A stretch of DNA of 64,000 nt from Anaspis maculata (lineage: Eukaryota; Arthropoda; Insecta; Coleoptera; Scraptiidae). The DNA is taken from positions 15,834,892-15,898,891 of the forward strand of contig OX421964.1 in the NCBI GenBank assembly GCA_949128115.1, read 5' to 3'. Shown here piece by piece: positions 48,000 through 58,496 of this stretch. The position numbers and the translations under genes were made by a program. The stretch's first letter is position 1, and every line of letters begins with the position of its first letter. The notes under the pieces were generated by a model. That model saw only the letters and a program-made list of their open reading frames with translations. It did not search any database and was not told the DNA's origin.

Positions 48000-49590
48000 A
48001 ATTGGAAAAAACTTTATTTTCCATTGTTTTCCATTGTCAATCCAAAATGAATTATAAAAAATATTGTTTTGCCTGCCAAATTTTTGTTTCTGGAGCGATT
48101 TTGACAGGTTTAGTATCATTATGTAGCCAATTGAATAGGCTTCAAGTGCCATATACGAATATGATTGAAATGTCAAAATTCAAAATGGCGGACACAACTG
48201 GAAATGAGCCTTATTTCGCAGTCGTTTTTTAAAATTGAAATTCTACAGAATGACAGAACTAGAAGCGTTTTTTGAAGAACGAACTGTTTTTTACATTTTG
48301 ACACCACAACTAGCTCAATTGGTTCATTCGTTGTGGAGATGTGGCAAATTAGAAGAAAGCTCATTTGCCATCGTTTTAATCCAAAACGAAATAATAAAAA
48401 ATATTATTCTGTCTGTAAAATTTTTGTTCCTGAAGCAATTATGATAGGTTTGATGTCATTTTGTAGCCAATACGAATATGATCGAAATGTCAAAATTCAG
48501 AATAGCGGACACAACTGAAAACAAGCCTTCTTTTCCAGTCTTTTTTTTTTCATTGAAATTTGACAGAATGAAAGGGGCTTTTAGAAAAAAAATGATGCGC
48601 AAATGTTGTGGAAAAGACTATTAGATTTTTTTTCTACCATCAGTAAAATAAAAACCTATCTTACATGTCTATTTTGAGGCTAACAATGGATTCAAGTAAT
48701 CAACAACAACTTTGACAAGCACAAATACAAAAAATAGGAATGTCCTCAAATGTTTGCATCATCCAGAGAGTCCGCGTTCATAGATAGGAACCTACCTAGT
48801 GAAACTCACCCTGTAAAATAATTTTCAATTATATTTTGAAAAACGGTGATTATATCTCAGGCCCTTGAATACATTTTACAGACAACATAATCTTTTTTAA
48901 TATTCGTTTTGGATTGAAAGAATGGCAAATGAGCTTTTTTTATTTTGCCACATCTCCTCAACAAATGAACCAATTGAACTAGTTGTGGTGTCAAAATGTA
49001 ATAAAAAGTTCGTTCTTCAAAAAACGTTTCTAGTTCTGTCATTTTGCCGAATTTCAATAGAAAAAAACCACTGCGAAAGATTTTCATTTGTGTCCGCCAT
49101 TTTGAATTTCGACATTCCAACTGACACTTGAAGCCTATTTAATTGGTTACATGATGATACTTAACCTGTCAAAATCGCTCCAGAAATGAAAATTTGACAG
49201 GCAAAACAATATTTTTTATCATTAATTTCAGATTGAAACAATAATGGCAAATAAGCTTATTTTCAATTTGCCATATCTCCCCAACTAATGAACCAATTGA
49301 GTTAGTTGTGGTCTCAAAATGTAGGAAATAGTTTATTCTTTCAGAAAACGTCTTTAGTTCGGTGATTCTGCCAAATGTCAATTTTAAAAAACGACTGCAA
49401 AAAAAGCCTTTTCAGTTGTTACCGCCATTTTGAATTTTGACACGTAGGAATTATTTGTATATGGTTCTTATAGGCTCTTCAATCAGCTACACAATGATAC
49501 CAAGCTTGTCAAAATCGGTCAGGAAACAAAAAATCGGCGAGGAAAATAAAACAGTACGGTTTTTTATGGCCCACCCGGTATATCGAACCT
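48000..49590. repeat. Repeat L: about 370 bp modules in direct and inverted order
   Basis: The sentences GTCAAAATTCAAAATGGCGG, ACATTTTGACACCACAACTA, TTGGTTCATTCGTTG and TTTTTGTTTCTGGAGCGATT occur near 48020-48360, again in part near 48380-48560, and as complements near 48850-49110 and 49180-49440. The turn lies near 48640-48800. The right end reads GGCCCACCCGGTA, next to TATCGAACCTAG. A matching left end was not found, so the copy may be truncated. Confidence 0.7.
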
Positions 49591-49780
49591 AGACGTGTAA
49601 CTATTCGTTAAGACAATTAACCGAACAACTAAACACTGGAAATGTTCCTGAACAAGTGAGAACTACTTGAATGTTCAAAGTTGGTCATTTTGGAGGGGGG
49701 TTCTTACCAATGACCCTGGTGGTAATATACTCATACGGCCTACTATTTTAAGGAGTGAGGTGAATTGTCGTGTGTGATAC
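49591..49780. repeat. Duplicated locus P, copy 1: empty site of the hAT-type insertion
   Basis: From TATCGAACCTAGACGTG through GGAAATGTTCCTGAACAA, GGTCATTTTGGAGGGG and CATACGGCCTACTATTTTAA this matches 50860-51024 joined to 52609-52640. It keeps ACGGCCTACTATT uninterrupted, where the second copy holds the hAT-type element. Confidence 0.85.
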
Positions 49781-49782
49781 AC

Positions 49783-49865
49783 CGATAGGTGAGGTGTATT
49801 ATCGCTACATCGAGAATTTTCACGAGGGGATCCGAGTGTAAATCGAGATGTAAGCGATAATAGAC
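49783..49865. repeat. Short GGTGAGGTGT repeat, copy 2
   Basis: GGTGAGGTGTATTATCGCTA and GAGTGTAAATCGAGATGTAA match copy 1. The inner ATCGCTACATCGA can pair with TCGAGATGTAAGCGAT, making a hairpin. Confidence 0.7.
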
Positions 49866-50086
49866 GAATCTAGTTTACCTTTTCTCCTGACGCATGTGCG
49901 AAGTGTGGAGGGCTTGCCATTGGTACACTCCGGTCACGTGATAGAATTCGTGCAAATTCCGAAAATTAACACAGTAAAATTGAGTGAATACTAATTTTCG
50001 CTATAGATTCGTAAGTTTCAGTTCACTAAAAAGTATAATTGAACAATATGGTGTGTTTTTAGTAATCACGTAGTGATTACTGCACA

Positions 50087-50389
50087 ATGGAAATCGGCGA
50101 AAATAGTGGTGGATCCAATAAACATTTCTGTTACTGGAATTGCAGAAGTGATTGCCGCTACAATGAGCAAAACTTGTTTTATTTTGAAAGATTTCCAGAA
50201 ACATGCTTAAAATACCGTGAAGGTGATATCCCCAAACGTCAATTTCGAGGTCATTTGAAGAACTGTGCGCGATGCAACAAGTCAGAAAAATGGATAAGGT
50301 TATGTAAACCTTTTGGTGGTGACACTGATCGACTCCAAAGTATCGCAGACATTACAAAAGACACATATTTATGTTCCCTGGGCCGCTAA
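50087..50389 (+). pseudogene. THAP-like zinc-finger fragment
   Basis: A frame of 100 codons starts at an ATG and reads HFCYWNCRSDCRYNEQNLFY, then FERFPE, KSEKWIRLCKPFGGD and TKDTYLCSLGR. THAP domains are DNA-binding C2CH fingers found in host factors and in P-like, ISL2EU-like and other transposases; they begin with a C-x(2-4)-C pair and end with a C-x2-H pair after a KW(I/L) helix. Here the N-terminal CYWNC, the F-x-F-P loop and KWI are present, but the final His position is replaced by LGR before a stop, so the finger is broken or cut by an unrecognised splice junction. It lies between the two copies of locus P. Could be a first exon of a THAP gene; a relic seems likelier. Confidence 0.5.
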
Positions 50390-50859
50390 TTTTGAATCGT
50401 GTGAGAGAAGTCCCTGGGAGTTTTATATAATCCGTACTACACTTCTGTAGCGAAAGTTGCCTAAAAACGACGATTTCGACGACGACGACGTTCAACGAGA
50501 GTTTCCGGATCCAGTACAAGCCACTGTTGGTACTGTTGGTAGCACCGCTATTGTCACGTGATAGCCGCTCGCCCGCTCGATCGATGTTGTTTTCGGTGTT
50601 TTCACACTTTTCATTTGTAAAATACTGACTTTTAGAGAAAAAAAAATCGATCGTATATAACGTTAGTATTTAAAAATTGTATTCAATTTCATGCTCTATA
50701 AATTTAGTACACGTAGAACAATTTCTTGCATGAAAAAACTATAGATTTGGCCAATATCCCATGTAAAAATAAAAACTTGCACGAATCGTTTGAATTGCCG
50801 CCTTTCCAGCAAACTTGCTGCTGCGCACTTTCGACCATTCCATGTACTAGAATCCCCTA
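50390..50859. other. Unassigned DNA
   Basis: A GACGACGACG run near 50480 and no frame or pairing of note. Could be the downstream flank of the THAP-like fragment. Confidence 0.35.
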
Positions 50860-51024
50860 TATATCGAACCTAGAGGTGTGTTCGTTGAGACAATTGACCT
50901 AACAACACTGGAAATCTTCCTGAAAAAATGAAAACTATTTAAATGTTCAAGGTTGGTCGTTCTGGAGGGGTGTTTTCACCGATGATCTTGGTAGTAATAA
51001 TACTAATAATACACTTATACGGCC
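50860..51024. repeat. Duplicated locus P, copy 2, left part
   Basis: Matches 49591-49730 (TATCGAACCTAGAGGTGT, GGTCGTTCTGGAGGGG, TGATCTTGGTAGTAAT). It ends in ATACGGCC, the left target duplication of the hAT-type element, and continues after that element at 52609 with ATACGGCCTACTATTCTAA. Confidence 0.85.
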
Positions 51025-52608
51025 CAGTGGCGGATCCAGAGGGGGGGCGCAGGGGGCACCCCCCCCCCCTGGACTAAACTAAGGGTTGCAATTATTGCTC
51101 TTAGCTTGTCAGGATGCTTTTCCATGTTACAATATTTACTCGAGTCATCGAGTCAGTGGCTGGTGGCCGGTGGCCTTCTTCTATTTTCACACAAAACGTA
51201 TCAAACTACCCTAATAAACTTTCTAAAAACATCACACAAAACGCGCCCCCTGCGCCTTTCTTCTCGCCCGCGACAAAGAATTGACATCTGGTATCCATAC
51301 TTACTATCACAAAACACACCAACTCACCTACCTGCCGGAGTGCCTGCCTGCCTAACACAATAAATATTCGATGAAAAACAGACTAAATGGTACATAAGAT
51401 TTCTAAAACGACGACAGTCAAAACTTCTTAATAATTATACATATGATTGTTTAATTAGGTATTAAACTTAGGGTTGCTTGTTACTTCATATTTCGCGGCA
51501 CAGATAGCTTTAACGAACGCCTAGTCAATAGCATTGTTTAATAGGTAGGTAAGTAGGTAGGTACCGCATAATCGGCTTTCGGCATAATCGGAGAGACTCG
51601 ATTATTGTAATTGTATAATTCTTTTGAATCTTAAATTATAGATACAATATGACCTATGTGGAAAGCCGGGTTTAGTACGAGTAGTACTTATATTATTGGA
51701 AATAAAATTTTAGCTGGAATTGATTCAAACAAAAATGTTTTTTTTTATCACGGCAAGCTTTCAGTCCCCTCTTCAACATGTCAAAAGTCCGCATCCCTGG
51801 AACTGCTACAAACCAGTATATAGGGTGAAGGTTTGTTATTTTCCTGTACTTTTTTTTGGAGAATTTATGACCGTTTGCTGTGCATCAAGTTACAGGGTGA
51901 AATGAAAACTATTTTCCATCTTCAATTTTTCTTGGCAGAATTGATATCGATTGAAGCCGGTTTCGGTTTTTTTTTGCAAGCTTATAATGTCATGTTGAAC
52001 ATAATATGGAAAGGATACATCCCTGTGACTGATGATTTTCAATTTACAGAGCGAAAAGTAATTTTTACGTTTCAATTTTTTTTCTTGGTGAAATCGGCTC
52101 AAACAACAACTGCGTGTGATTTTTCGGTCAACTTAGAGTTTCTAGTCAAACATCCCAAACATAGACATTTCTGCTAAAGCTGCATTTTCTATTTGCAGAT
52201 TTAAATGCTTGGTTAAATTGCCTAAAAAAATTTCGCTTGCGGCGCTTCTTTTCTGGCATTGGTCGCTGTTTGTGGTGTTGTCCGCTTTGTCAGCAAATCG
52301 CTTTCCTGCGTCTGAAAATAACATGTCACCAATAAGCTGGGGCGCCATTTTTCGATGCTGCGTCTGAAAATAACATGTCACCAATAAGCTGGGGCGCCAT
52401 TTTTCGATCCCTGAATTTCTAGGGCGGAAAATTGCCTAATCCGGCACTGGGGGTGTCTCTGCAGTTTACAGCTCATTCTCTAGATATAGGTGTAAAGTTA
52501 GGTGTGGGGGGGGGTCTCACAGGATAATTAGCCCCGGGTGGCAAATATGCTAGGTACGCCACTGTGTTGCGCCCCCCCCCCCCAGCACAAATCCTGGATC
52601 CGCCACTG
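51025..52608. mobile_element. Non-autonomous hAT-type element (1.58 kb) with 8 bp target duplication
   Basis: The ends CAGTGGCGGATCCAG and CTGGATCCGCCACTG are inverted and resemble hAT-superfamily termini; each continues into a long G or C run. An exact 8 bp duplication, ATACGGCC, flanks the element (51017-51024 and 52609-52616), the length hAT transposases make. The empty site exists at 49591-49780. No transposase frame of the hAT type is visible. Near the right end, at about 52550, a second hAT-like terminus (complement of CAGTGGCGTACCTAGC) is embedded, so the element may be composite. Confidence 0.92.
52311..52412. repeat. Tandem duplication of about 54 bp inside the hAT-type element
   Basis: GAAAATAACATGTCACCAAT through GGGGCGCCATTTTTCGAT occurs twice in a row, practically identical, which implies a recent duplication. 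Confidence 0.85.
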
Positions 52609-52706
52609 ATACGGCCTACTATTCTAAGGAGGAAGGTGAATTGTCGTAATAAGCCAGAGATCCAGAGAATGACAGCCTTCTCGTTGGTTGTTTGACGTGT
52701 GCCTTG

Positions 52707-53370
52707 AATAATCAACAGTAATATCACAAGTGCTTAGATTTTCACGATAATTTTGGTCAGGCGATCGCGAGTGCTGATTGTAGCGATAAATGCCCGACTC
52801 CGTAGGAGGAGGGCATTTATCCAGAGACAATCAGCCCGAGGGAAACGCCTGGCCAAAATTATTTGGGAAAATCTCGAGCACGAGTGATATTTTGAAGATT
52901 ATTACATAAAAGAAGTCCGAAGTGACAGCTGTCAGATTTTGTTGTGTTCATGAATTTTATTCCGTTGCTATTGACAGTGGGATTTAGATAGGTGAATATT
53001 ATCCTTGTAGGTCTAATAATCAAGGGCGTTGTATGTAATAATCAACAGTAATATCACAAGTGCTTAGATTTTCACGATAATTTTGGTCAGGCGATCGCGA
53101 GTGCTGATTGTAGCGATAAATGCCCGACTCCGTAGGAGGAGGGCATTTATCCAGGGACAATCAGCCCGAGGGAAACGGCTGGCCAAAATTATCTGGGAAA
53201 ATCTCGAGCACGAGTGATATTTTGAAGATTATTACATAAAAGAAGTCCGAAGTGACAGCTGTCAGATTTTGTTGTTTACATGAATTTTATTCCGTTGCTA
53301 TTGACAGTGGGATTTAGATAAGTGAATATTATCCATGTAGGTCTAATAATCAAGGGCGTTGTATGTAATA
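52707..53370. repeat. Two tandem 330 bp units, nearly identical, each with an internal hairpin
   Basis: AATAATCAACAGTAATATCA starts the units at about 52707 and 53037, and AATAATCAACA returns at about 53367, so the period is 330 bp. Differences are few. Within each unit GTGCTTAGATTTTC and ATAATTTTGGTCAGGCG face GCCTGGCCAAAATTAT and GAAAATCTCGAGCAC, and GATAAATGCCC faces GGGCATTTATC, so each holds a palindromic core of about 190 bp. Confidence 0.9.
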
Positions 53371-53379
53371 ATCAACAAA

Positions 53380-54640
53380 ATTGCATGATCATCCTGTCAG
53401 GTCACTTTGATGATTACCCATTAGACATATTTCAGGTGTCTGATGAGATTCTGAATATTCTCCATACCTACTCAGTTTTAGTTAGTTTATAAACATCCAG
53501 ATTTAATCCTGCCAAATTAGGTTCGGCATGTGGAGTGGCAAATAAAATTCATTGTGCACCCATACTTAGCAATAATTGTCATATGAGACTCCAGCTACAT
53601 CAATGATTTGGATTAAATTTTTATTCTCATTCGAATCAAACAGACTGAATAACACTGGCGCGATCTATTATCAACACCCGAGCAATTCAAAACAAAGTTG
53701 TTGCCATCAGAGCGCGTATTGAATTTCTACAGGTATGTTTGTTGTTCGCATTCACTGCATTCTGGACGTCTCTATTGTACTATAAACTTTTAAATAGACC
53801 GTCCCGACATAGCTCTGTAAAACGATACTGACATCACCAAATTAGACCGATTAATTTGTGCGTATAAAACCAATCAAAAATTCAACTTCAAAACAAATAG
53901 ATTGCTCGCGTTTTCCAGCGCAGCGCTGGCATTTCTGGCATTCTCACCGCGGTCAGTGCGCTCGCTCTTCATTCCAACAATGAAAAATTTGTATATCCAA
54001 ACTATACAAAATTCCAATTATTACGAATCGGCCTCGACGCCGCGCCGAAACTCACACGGATTTTAATTATGCGGTCGCGCTCAGGTATAAGATCTATAAT
54101 ACGGGAGAAAACAGAGGGAGAGGAGCCGAGCATCGGCAGCAAAATCGGCCCATATATTATTGCGGACGTCTCGTTAGCGGGCTTTCTGAAATCGTGTGTC
54201 TATTTGTGGTTTCGTCCCATATCCGAGGTCGTCATATAAAGGTATATAGCCAGAGAGCATAGCGCGCAGAAGGACCAAATTAAAACTGAGGCAGTGGCAG
54301 TCGTCATCATCATCATCAGTATCCACCATCAGCATGTTGAAGTTATCTCTCTGTTCTGGAAGGCCCCGAACGAGTCATAAAGATAAGCAAGAGGGAAACG
54401 ACTGTGCTCGCTGGGTGGCCTTGCCGGGTGATGATGGTCCAACAATTCCGAAAATGCACCAACACACACCACTAATTTTATGTGATGGCCCCGTGTAACT
54501 CGTGGAAGGCACGACTGTTTTACTACTGGGCATACTTTTGATAGAATGCAAATGGACAATGGCAAAAACCTATAGTAAAATAGTTTCACATAAGATGTAA
54601 ATCGTGTTAAATCGTGTTTTAATATGATGAGAAGTTCACA
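53380..54640. other. Unassigned DNA with a possible core promoter
   Basis: TATAAAGG at 54235-54242 precedes CAAATTAAAACTGAGGCAGT and a (CAT)n run by 40-80 bp, followed by an ATG at 54333 with a 51-codon frame without motif. It is not repeated in the window, so it may be host sequence near a first exon, but I cannot show a gene. Confidence 0.3.
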
Positions 54641-54642
54641 TA

Positions 54643-56204
54643 CAGTAGTGGACAAAATTAGAGCGACTTTTAAATTTTTTTGCCAAGTTGGGACTTTGGT
54701 GATAAATTCAAAATATAATTTATTGAGTAGGTTTGGGATACGTGAAAACTGAAAGAGTTTATCCCAACTGCTGTTTCAATCGTGGTTCTTGTGAAGAGCT
54801 TTATCTGTAATTTTTTCCAACTTTAATAAAAAAATTATCGGACAAAATTAGAACGACTTTTTAGTTTCTACTTCAATATCGCTACAATATTAACGCCATC
54901 AGTGTCTCTCAACCTTTCCAAGATCACACGATGCCTCGCAGTATTCATTATTCAAGTGACCTCAAAACAAAAATTATTGAGGCATACAGTTCAGGCAGAT
55001 CGCAATCAGCAATAAGTAACCAGTTTATTGTGTCGAAACAAGTGGTGTCGAAGACCATCAAAAATTTCCGCAATCGCAGAAGCATAGTAAACTTAAAGAG
55101 GGGAGGTCGGCCCCGGAAAACAACCCCTATGATGGATAGACTCATCAGAAGGATTAGCGAGGGAGATCCGCGAAGCTCAGCGGCCACCATTTTGAATCAA
55201 CTGGATGGAGCTAACGTGACTTTTAGAACTATTCAACGTCGGTTGGTGGCATCTGGACTCCACGGAAGAAGACCAGTCAAAAAACCACTGCTTTCGCGGG
55301 AGAATCGGGATGCAAGATTGCTGTTTGCTACCCGCCATCTCAATTGGACAGCAGACGATTGGAAACGGGTACTATTCAGTGATGAATCAAAGTTTAATAT
55401 TATTAATATTCATGGTAGTGATGAAGTTTGATACGTTCGTAGACCGCGAAATAAGAGACTTGATCCAAAGTACGTCACTACCACTGTAAAGCATGGAGGG
55501 GGTAGTGTTATGGTTTGGGGCTGCTTTTCCTTTTTTGGCATGGGTCCGATTCACCATATTGAGTAGATTATGGATCGATATGTGTACCTCAACATCTTGG
55601 AGAATGTAATGCTACCTTATGCTGAATGGGAAATGCTCCTACGGCTCATTTTTCAGCAGGACAATGATCCCAAACATACCGCAAATGTAGTCAAACAGTG
55701 GTTTATCAACAAAAAAGTCGAAGTTTTGAAATGGCCAGCTCAATCTCGTGACCTAAACCCTTTTGAGAATTTCTGGGAAATCGTCAACACGCGTCTACGG
55801 TCAAGAAATATCAAAAATAGAAATCAATTACTACAAGAGCTTCAAAATGCGTGGAGGGCTATAGATGATGAAACAATCGCTGATTTGATTGACTCACTGC
55901 CTCGGAGATGTAGGCAGGTGATTGCCAATAATAATTATCGGACTAAATATTGAATGTGGAATCTCGAATTTAGTTTTTAGTACATTTTTTTGTGGAAGTT
56001 GCTCTAATTTTGTCTTAATTTCAAAAACCAAGAATGTATTTATTCATTTTTTCATAAACTGACGTCTCTTTTGTGGATTTTATCATAAAAGTATGATGTA
56101 TCTAAAGGTAACTGATTATTCCATTGAACCTGAGCACGTCTTTTCATTGAAAGAACCAAAACTCAGAAATTATAAGAAAGTCGCACTAATTTTGTCCGCT
56201 ACTG
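54643..56204. mobile_element. Tc1-type DNA transposon (1.56 kb), IR/DR ends
   Basis: Terminal repeats CAGTAGTGGACAAAATTAGA and the complement ending TTTGTCCGCTACTG, with TA at 54641-54642 and 56205-56206. A second copy of the binding motif, GGACAAAATTAGAACGACTT, lies inside the left end at about 54840, and GTTGCTCTAATTTTGTC lies inside the right end near 55997; two transposase sites per end is the IR/DR arrangement of some Tc1 elements. It encodes the transposase pseudogene at 54931-55953. Confidence 0.93.
54931..55953 (+). pseudogene. Tc1-type DD34E transposase, two in-frame stops
   Basis: One continuous frame of 340 codons, the normal size of a Tc1 transposase, which excises and integrates the element around it. 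The N terminus (MPRSIHYSSDLKTKIIEAYS) is a helix-turn-helix pair, with the GRPRKT linker near residue 55 and a second helical domain to about residue 110. Catalytic residues: Asp of LFSDESKFN near residue 150, Asp of FQQDNDPKHT, and the Glu of PFENFWE exactly 34 residues after it, so DD34E is intact. The frame is broken by TGA at 55429-55431, just after DEV where Tc1 proteins usually have Trp, and by TAG at about 55564-55566. Both are single-base changes from a sense codon, so the copy is recently dead. An ATG at 55570 could start only the C-terminal part. Confidence 0.93.
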
Positions 56205-56206
56205 TA

Positions 56207-56930
56207 CGTACTCACGGAAGTCCGATTTCACTTTGAACATCTTTAATACCTATATTTATAGGTACTATTGAAGCCACCCGCATTTGGCGGACCGAAAACA
56301 ATCCGGAAGAAAATGAATCGAAGCCGTGAAATCGAGGTGTAGGTATGTGAATATTCAGAGTCAAGGAATCATTAAAAGATGTCGCTACTTATGAAATTCA
56401 TTCGTGTAAATCCCGCGAAGTTCTTACAAAATGATTCACTTGCTACACCACACCTTGAGATTCAACAACCGTCCCTCCACAATGTCCGATAATATGGTGA
56501 AATTTATGTGCGACAAATAAAGCACACCCGCACTTCAAGCTTTGTGGGAATTTGTTGCGGGTTAAAACCTAATATGCCTGGGCTAAAGCCAGTTAGTCTG
56601 CCGGCGTGCTCTTGCTGTATCGACGCTTCGCTCACCCGCCGCACCGACACCGCCGCACTTCAGCGCGTTATATCAAGTTACCTATTGTGGAGTTTACGAC
56701 TATACGCCGTTCGCGATCGTTTTGAATACGATAAAATATTCCGAATTACTGGGAATAGAGGACTATCGGATGAAGATTGACCGTTGTACATGGACCATTC
56801 CGCCCGGGCTGCCGTCCGCTAACGACTTGTCACGTCCATTGCCGAGTGCTTCTGCGGGTCTGTTAGCGAAGAGTTTTGATCTCCTTCGACGAAGCTGAGC
56901 TAGAACCCGTTGATGTTGCGTCGCGACCCT
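56207..56930. other. Unassigned DNA
   Basis: A 90-codon frame (56508-56780 plus) without motif; no repeat noticed until the minisatellite starts. Confidence 0.35.
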
Positions 56931-57435
56931 CCTAGAGGCCGTAGAGTCGAAGCCCTTCGATGATAAGTCCCAGCCCACTTGGATGAGGCTGAGTTGAAGC
57001 CCCGGCTGATGCGTCTTAGCCCCCTGGAGAAAGTCGAGTTGGAACCTTTCGGAGACGTGTTTTGATTCCCTTGGGGGAAGTTGAGTCGAGATCCCTCCAG
57101 ATTGAGCTTTGACTCGCCTAGAGGCTGATGAGTTGTTACTCTTCAAGTTGCAACCCACCTCTAGGATGTCGTGTCAAAGCCCTTGGATGTTGAGTCTTGA
57201 CCCGCCTCCAGGAGTCGAGTCAAAACCCTCCAACGACGAGTTTCAACCCTTCGCCAGGTCGTTGTGCCGAGGCCCTTCCGGTGTTGAGTTTTAACCCATC
57301 TCCAAGTCGTAGAGTTGAAATCCGTTGATGGTGTGTTTCGAACCCTCTCCAGGATGCTGAGTCGCGTTCCCTCGACGACGAGTTTTAACCCACCTCAAGG
57401 ATGTCGAGTTGAAACCCCTTAATTATCCAGGCCCA
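56930..57435. repeat. Minisatellite with about 48 bp period
   Basis: GTCGAGTTGAAACCC-like phrases recur near 56940, 56988, 57027, 57079, 57168, 57217, 57308, 57356 and 57404, with GATGAGTTTTGACCC and CCTCCAGGAT between them. About ten strongly drifted units. The 131-codon minus-strand frame (56763-57158) translates the repeat. Confidence 0.8.
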
Positions 57436-58495
57436 GGCTCGTTGATTTTGTTTTTAAGTTTCCAAGTCTGAAATATAGAAAATCCCCAAAACTTTGCGGT
57501 TGGCTGCTCTGGCTTCATTTAGCGTTCGTCGTTCGGACCACTTTTGGAACGTATTTTGCACGCATATCCTCTGCAGATAGACGGAATATTTTTGCGGGAC
57601 GTGATGTCTGACGCTTTTTTCCATTATATTGGAAAATGTAGTAATTTTTTGACCTGTTTTTAATTTTCGCCAAAGAACTAATAAATCAAAGCAGCTTTGA
57701 CATTTGACAGGTGTCAAAAATATTTCTAAGCTCTTGAAGCCGGTTCAACTTTAGGTTGATTCAAACTAAAAAAGTACTAGGCCTTCGTCCAAAAAAGGGG
57801 TCCCATGGAATCATCAATCCTTTCACCTCTTGCAATCGGAAAGACACGACGGAACATGAAGCACTATTGGCAAGACAAGGAACATCTCAGCAGGCCTGCA
57901 GTTGCAGCAGAATTTACGTATAAAAAGTTAATTAAACCGAATTTCAAAAAACCCAGCTGCTCAAAGTTGCGTATTGGACCGAAATTCATGTGAGTACCTT
58001 CAATTTGTAATTTGCTTCAGTTTTGGATCTTGGCGGAACGAGTTTTTGTCGGCCTTGAATGGCCGTCGTCAAGATGACTTGAATCGAAGGTGGCCCCGTA
58101 GGGTTCTGGTGTCTAAATGACGGTAATACAGCTCTGCGCCCCTCTAGTCGCCTTTTCACAAGGTCAGTTTTCCAATATTTTAATATCAATTTGATAAAAA
58201 ATATAACTTTACTTCCAGAAAAGTCAGTTTCACACCAGGTAGAAAGGCGGCAAGCCTACAATGCTAAAGTAGAGAATTTACCCAGCCCACTAGAGTCACA
58301 GTACAAGTGAACCTACTATATCTGCGCTACTGTCTGCCATCAGGTACAGCCACTTGAGCCATTATTGAGCCTCGTCTTTTGATGGATACCTTCGCAGAAA
58401 GGTATTCGAGCCCTTGGGCCCTCTGGACTTGGCGTTGTGACTGCGGTACTCAGAGCACCGGACCTAGTGGGTTAGATCTGGAAACTCGCGGGTGA
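57436..58495. other. Unassigned DNA
   Basis: Frames up to 87 codons; none shows a known motif. The last 250 bp may be an eroded upstream part of the pseudogene that follows. Confidence 0.35.
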
Positions 58496-58496
58496 G

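Noticed and set aside
51052..51075. Long G and C runs as an assembly gap or linker
   Set aside because: The runs are mirrored at the other end of the hAT-type element (about 52570-52583), so they are subterminal sequence.
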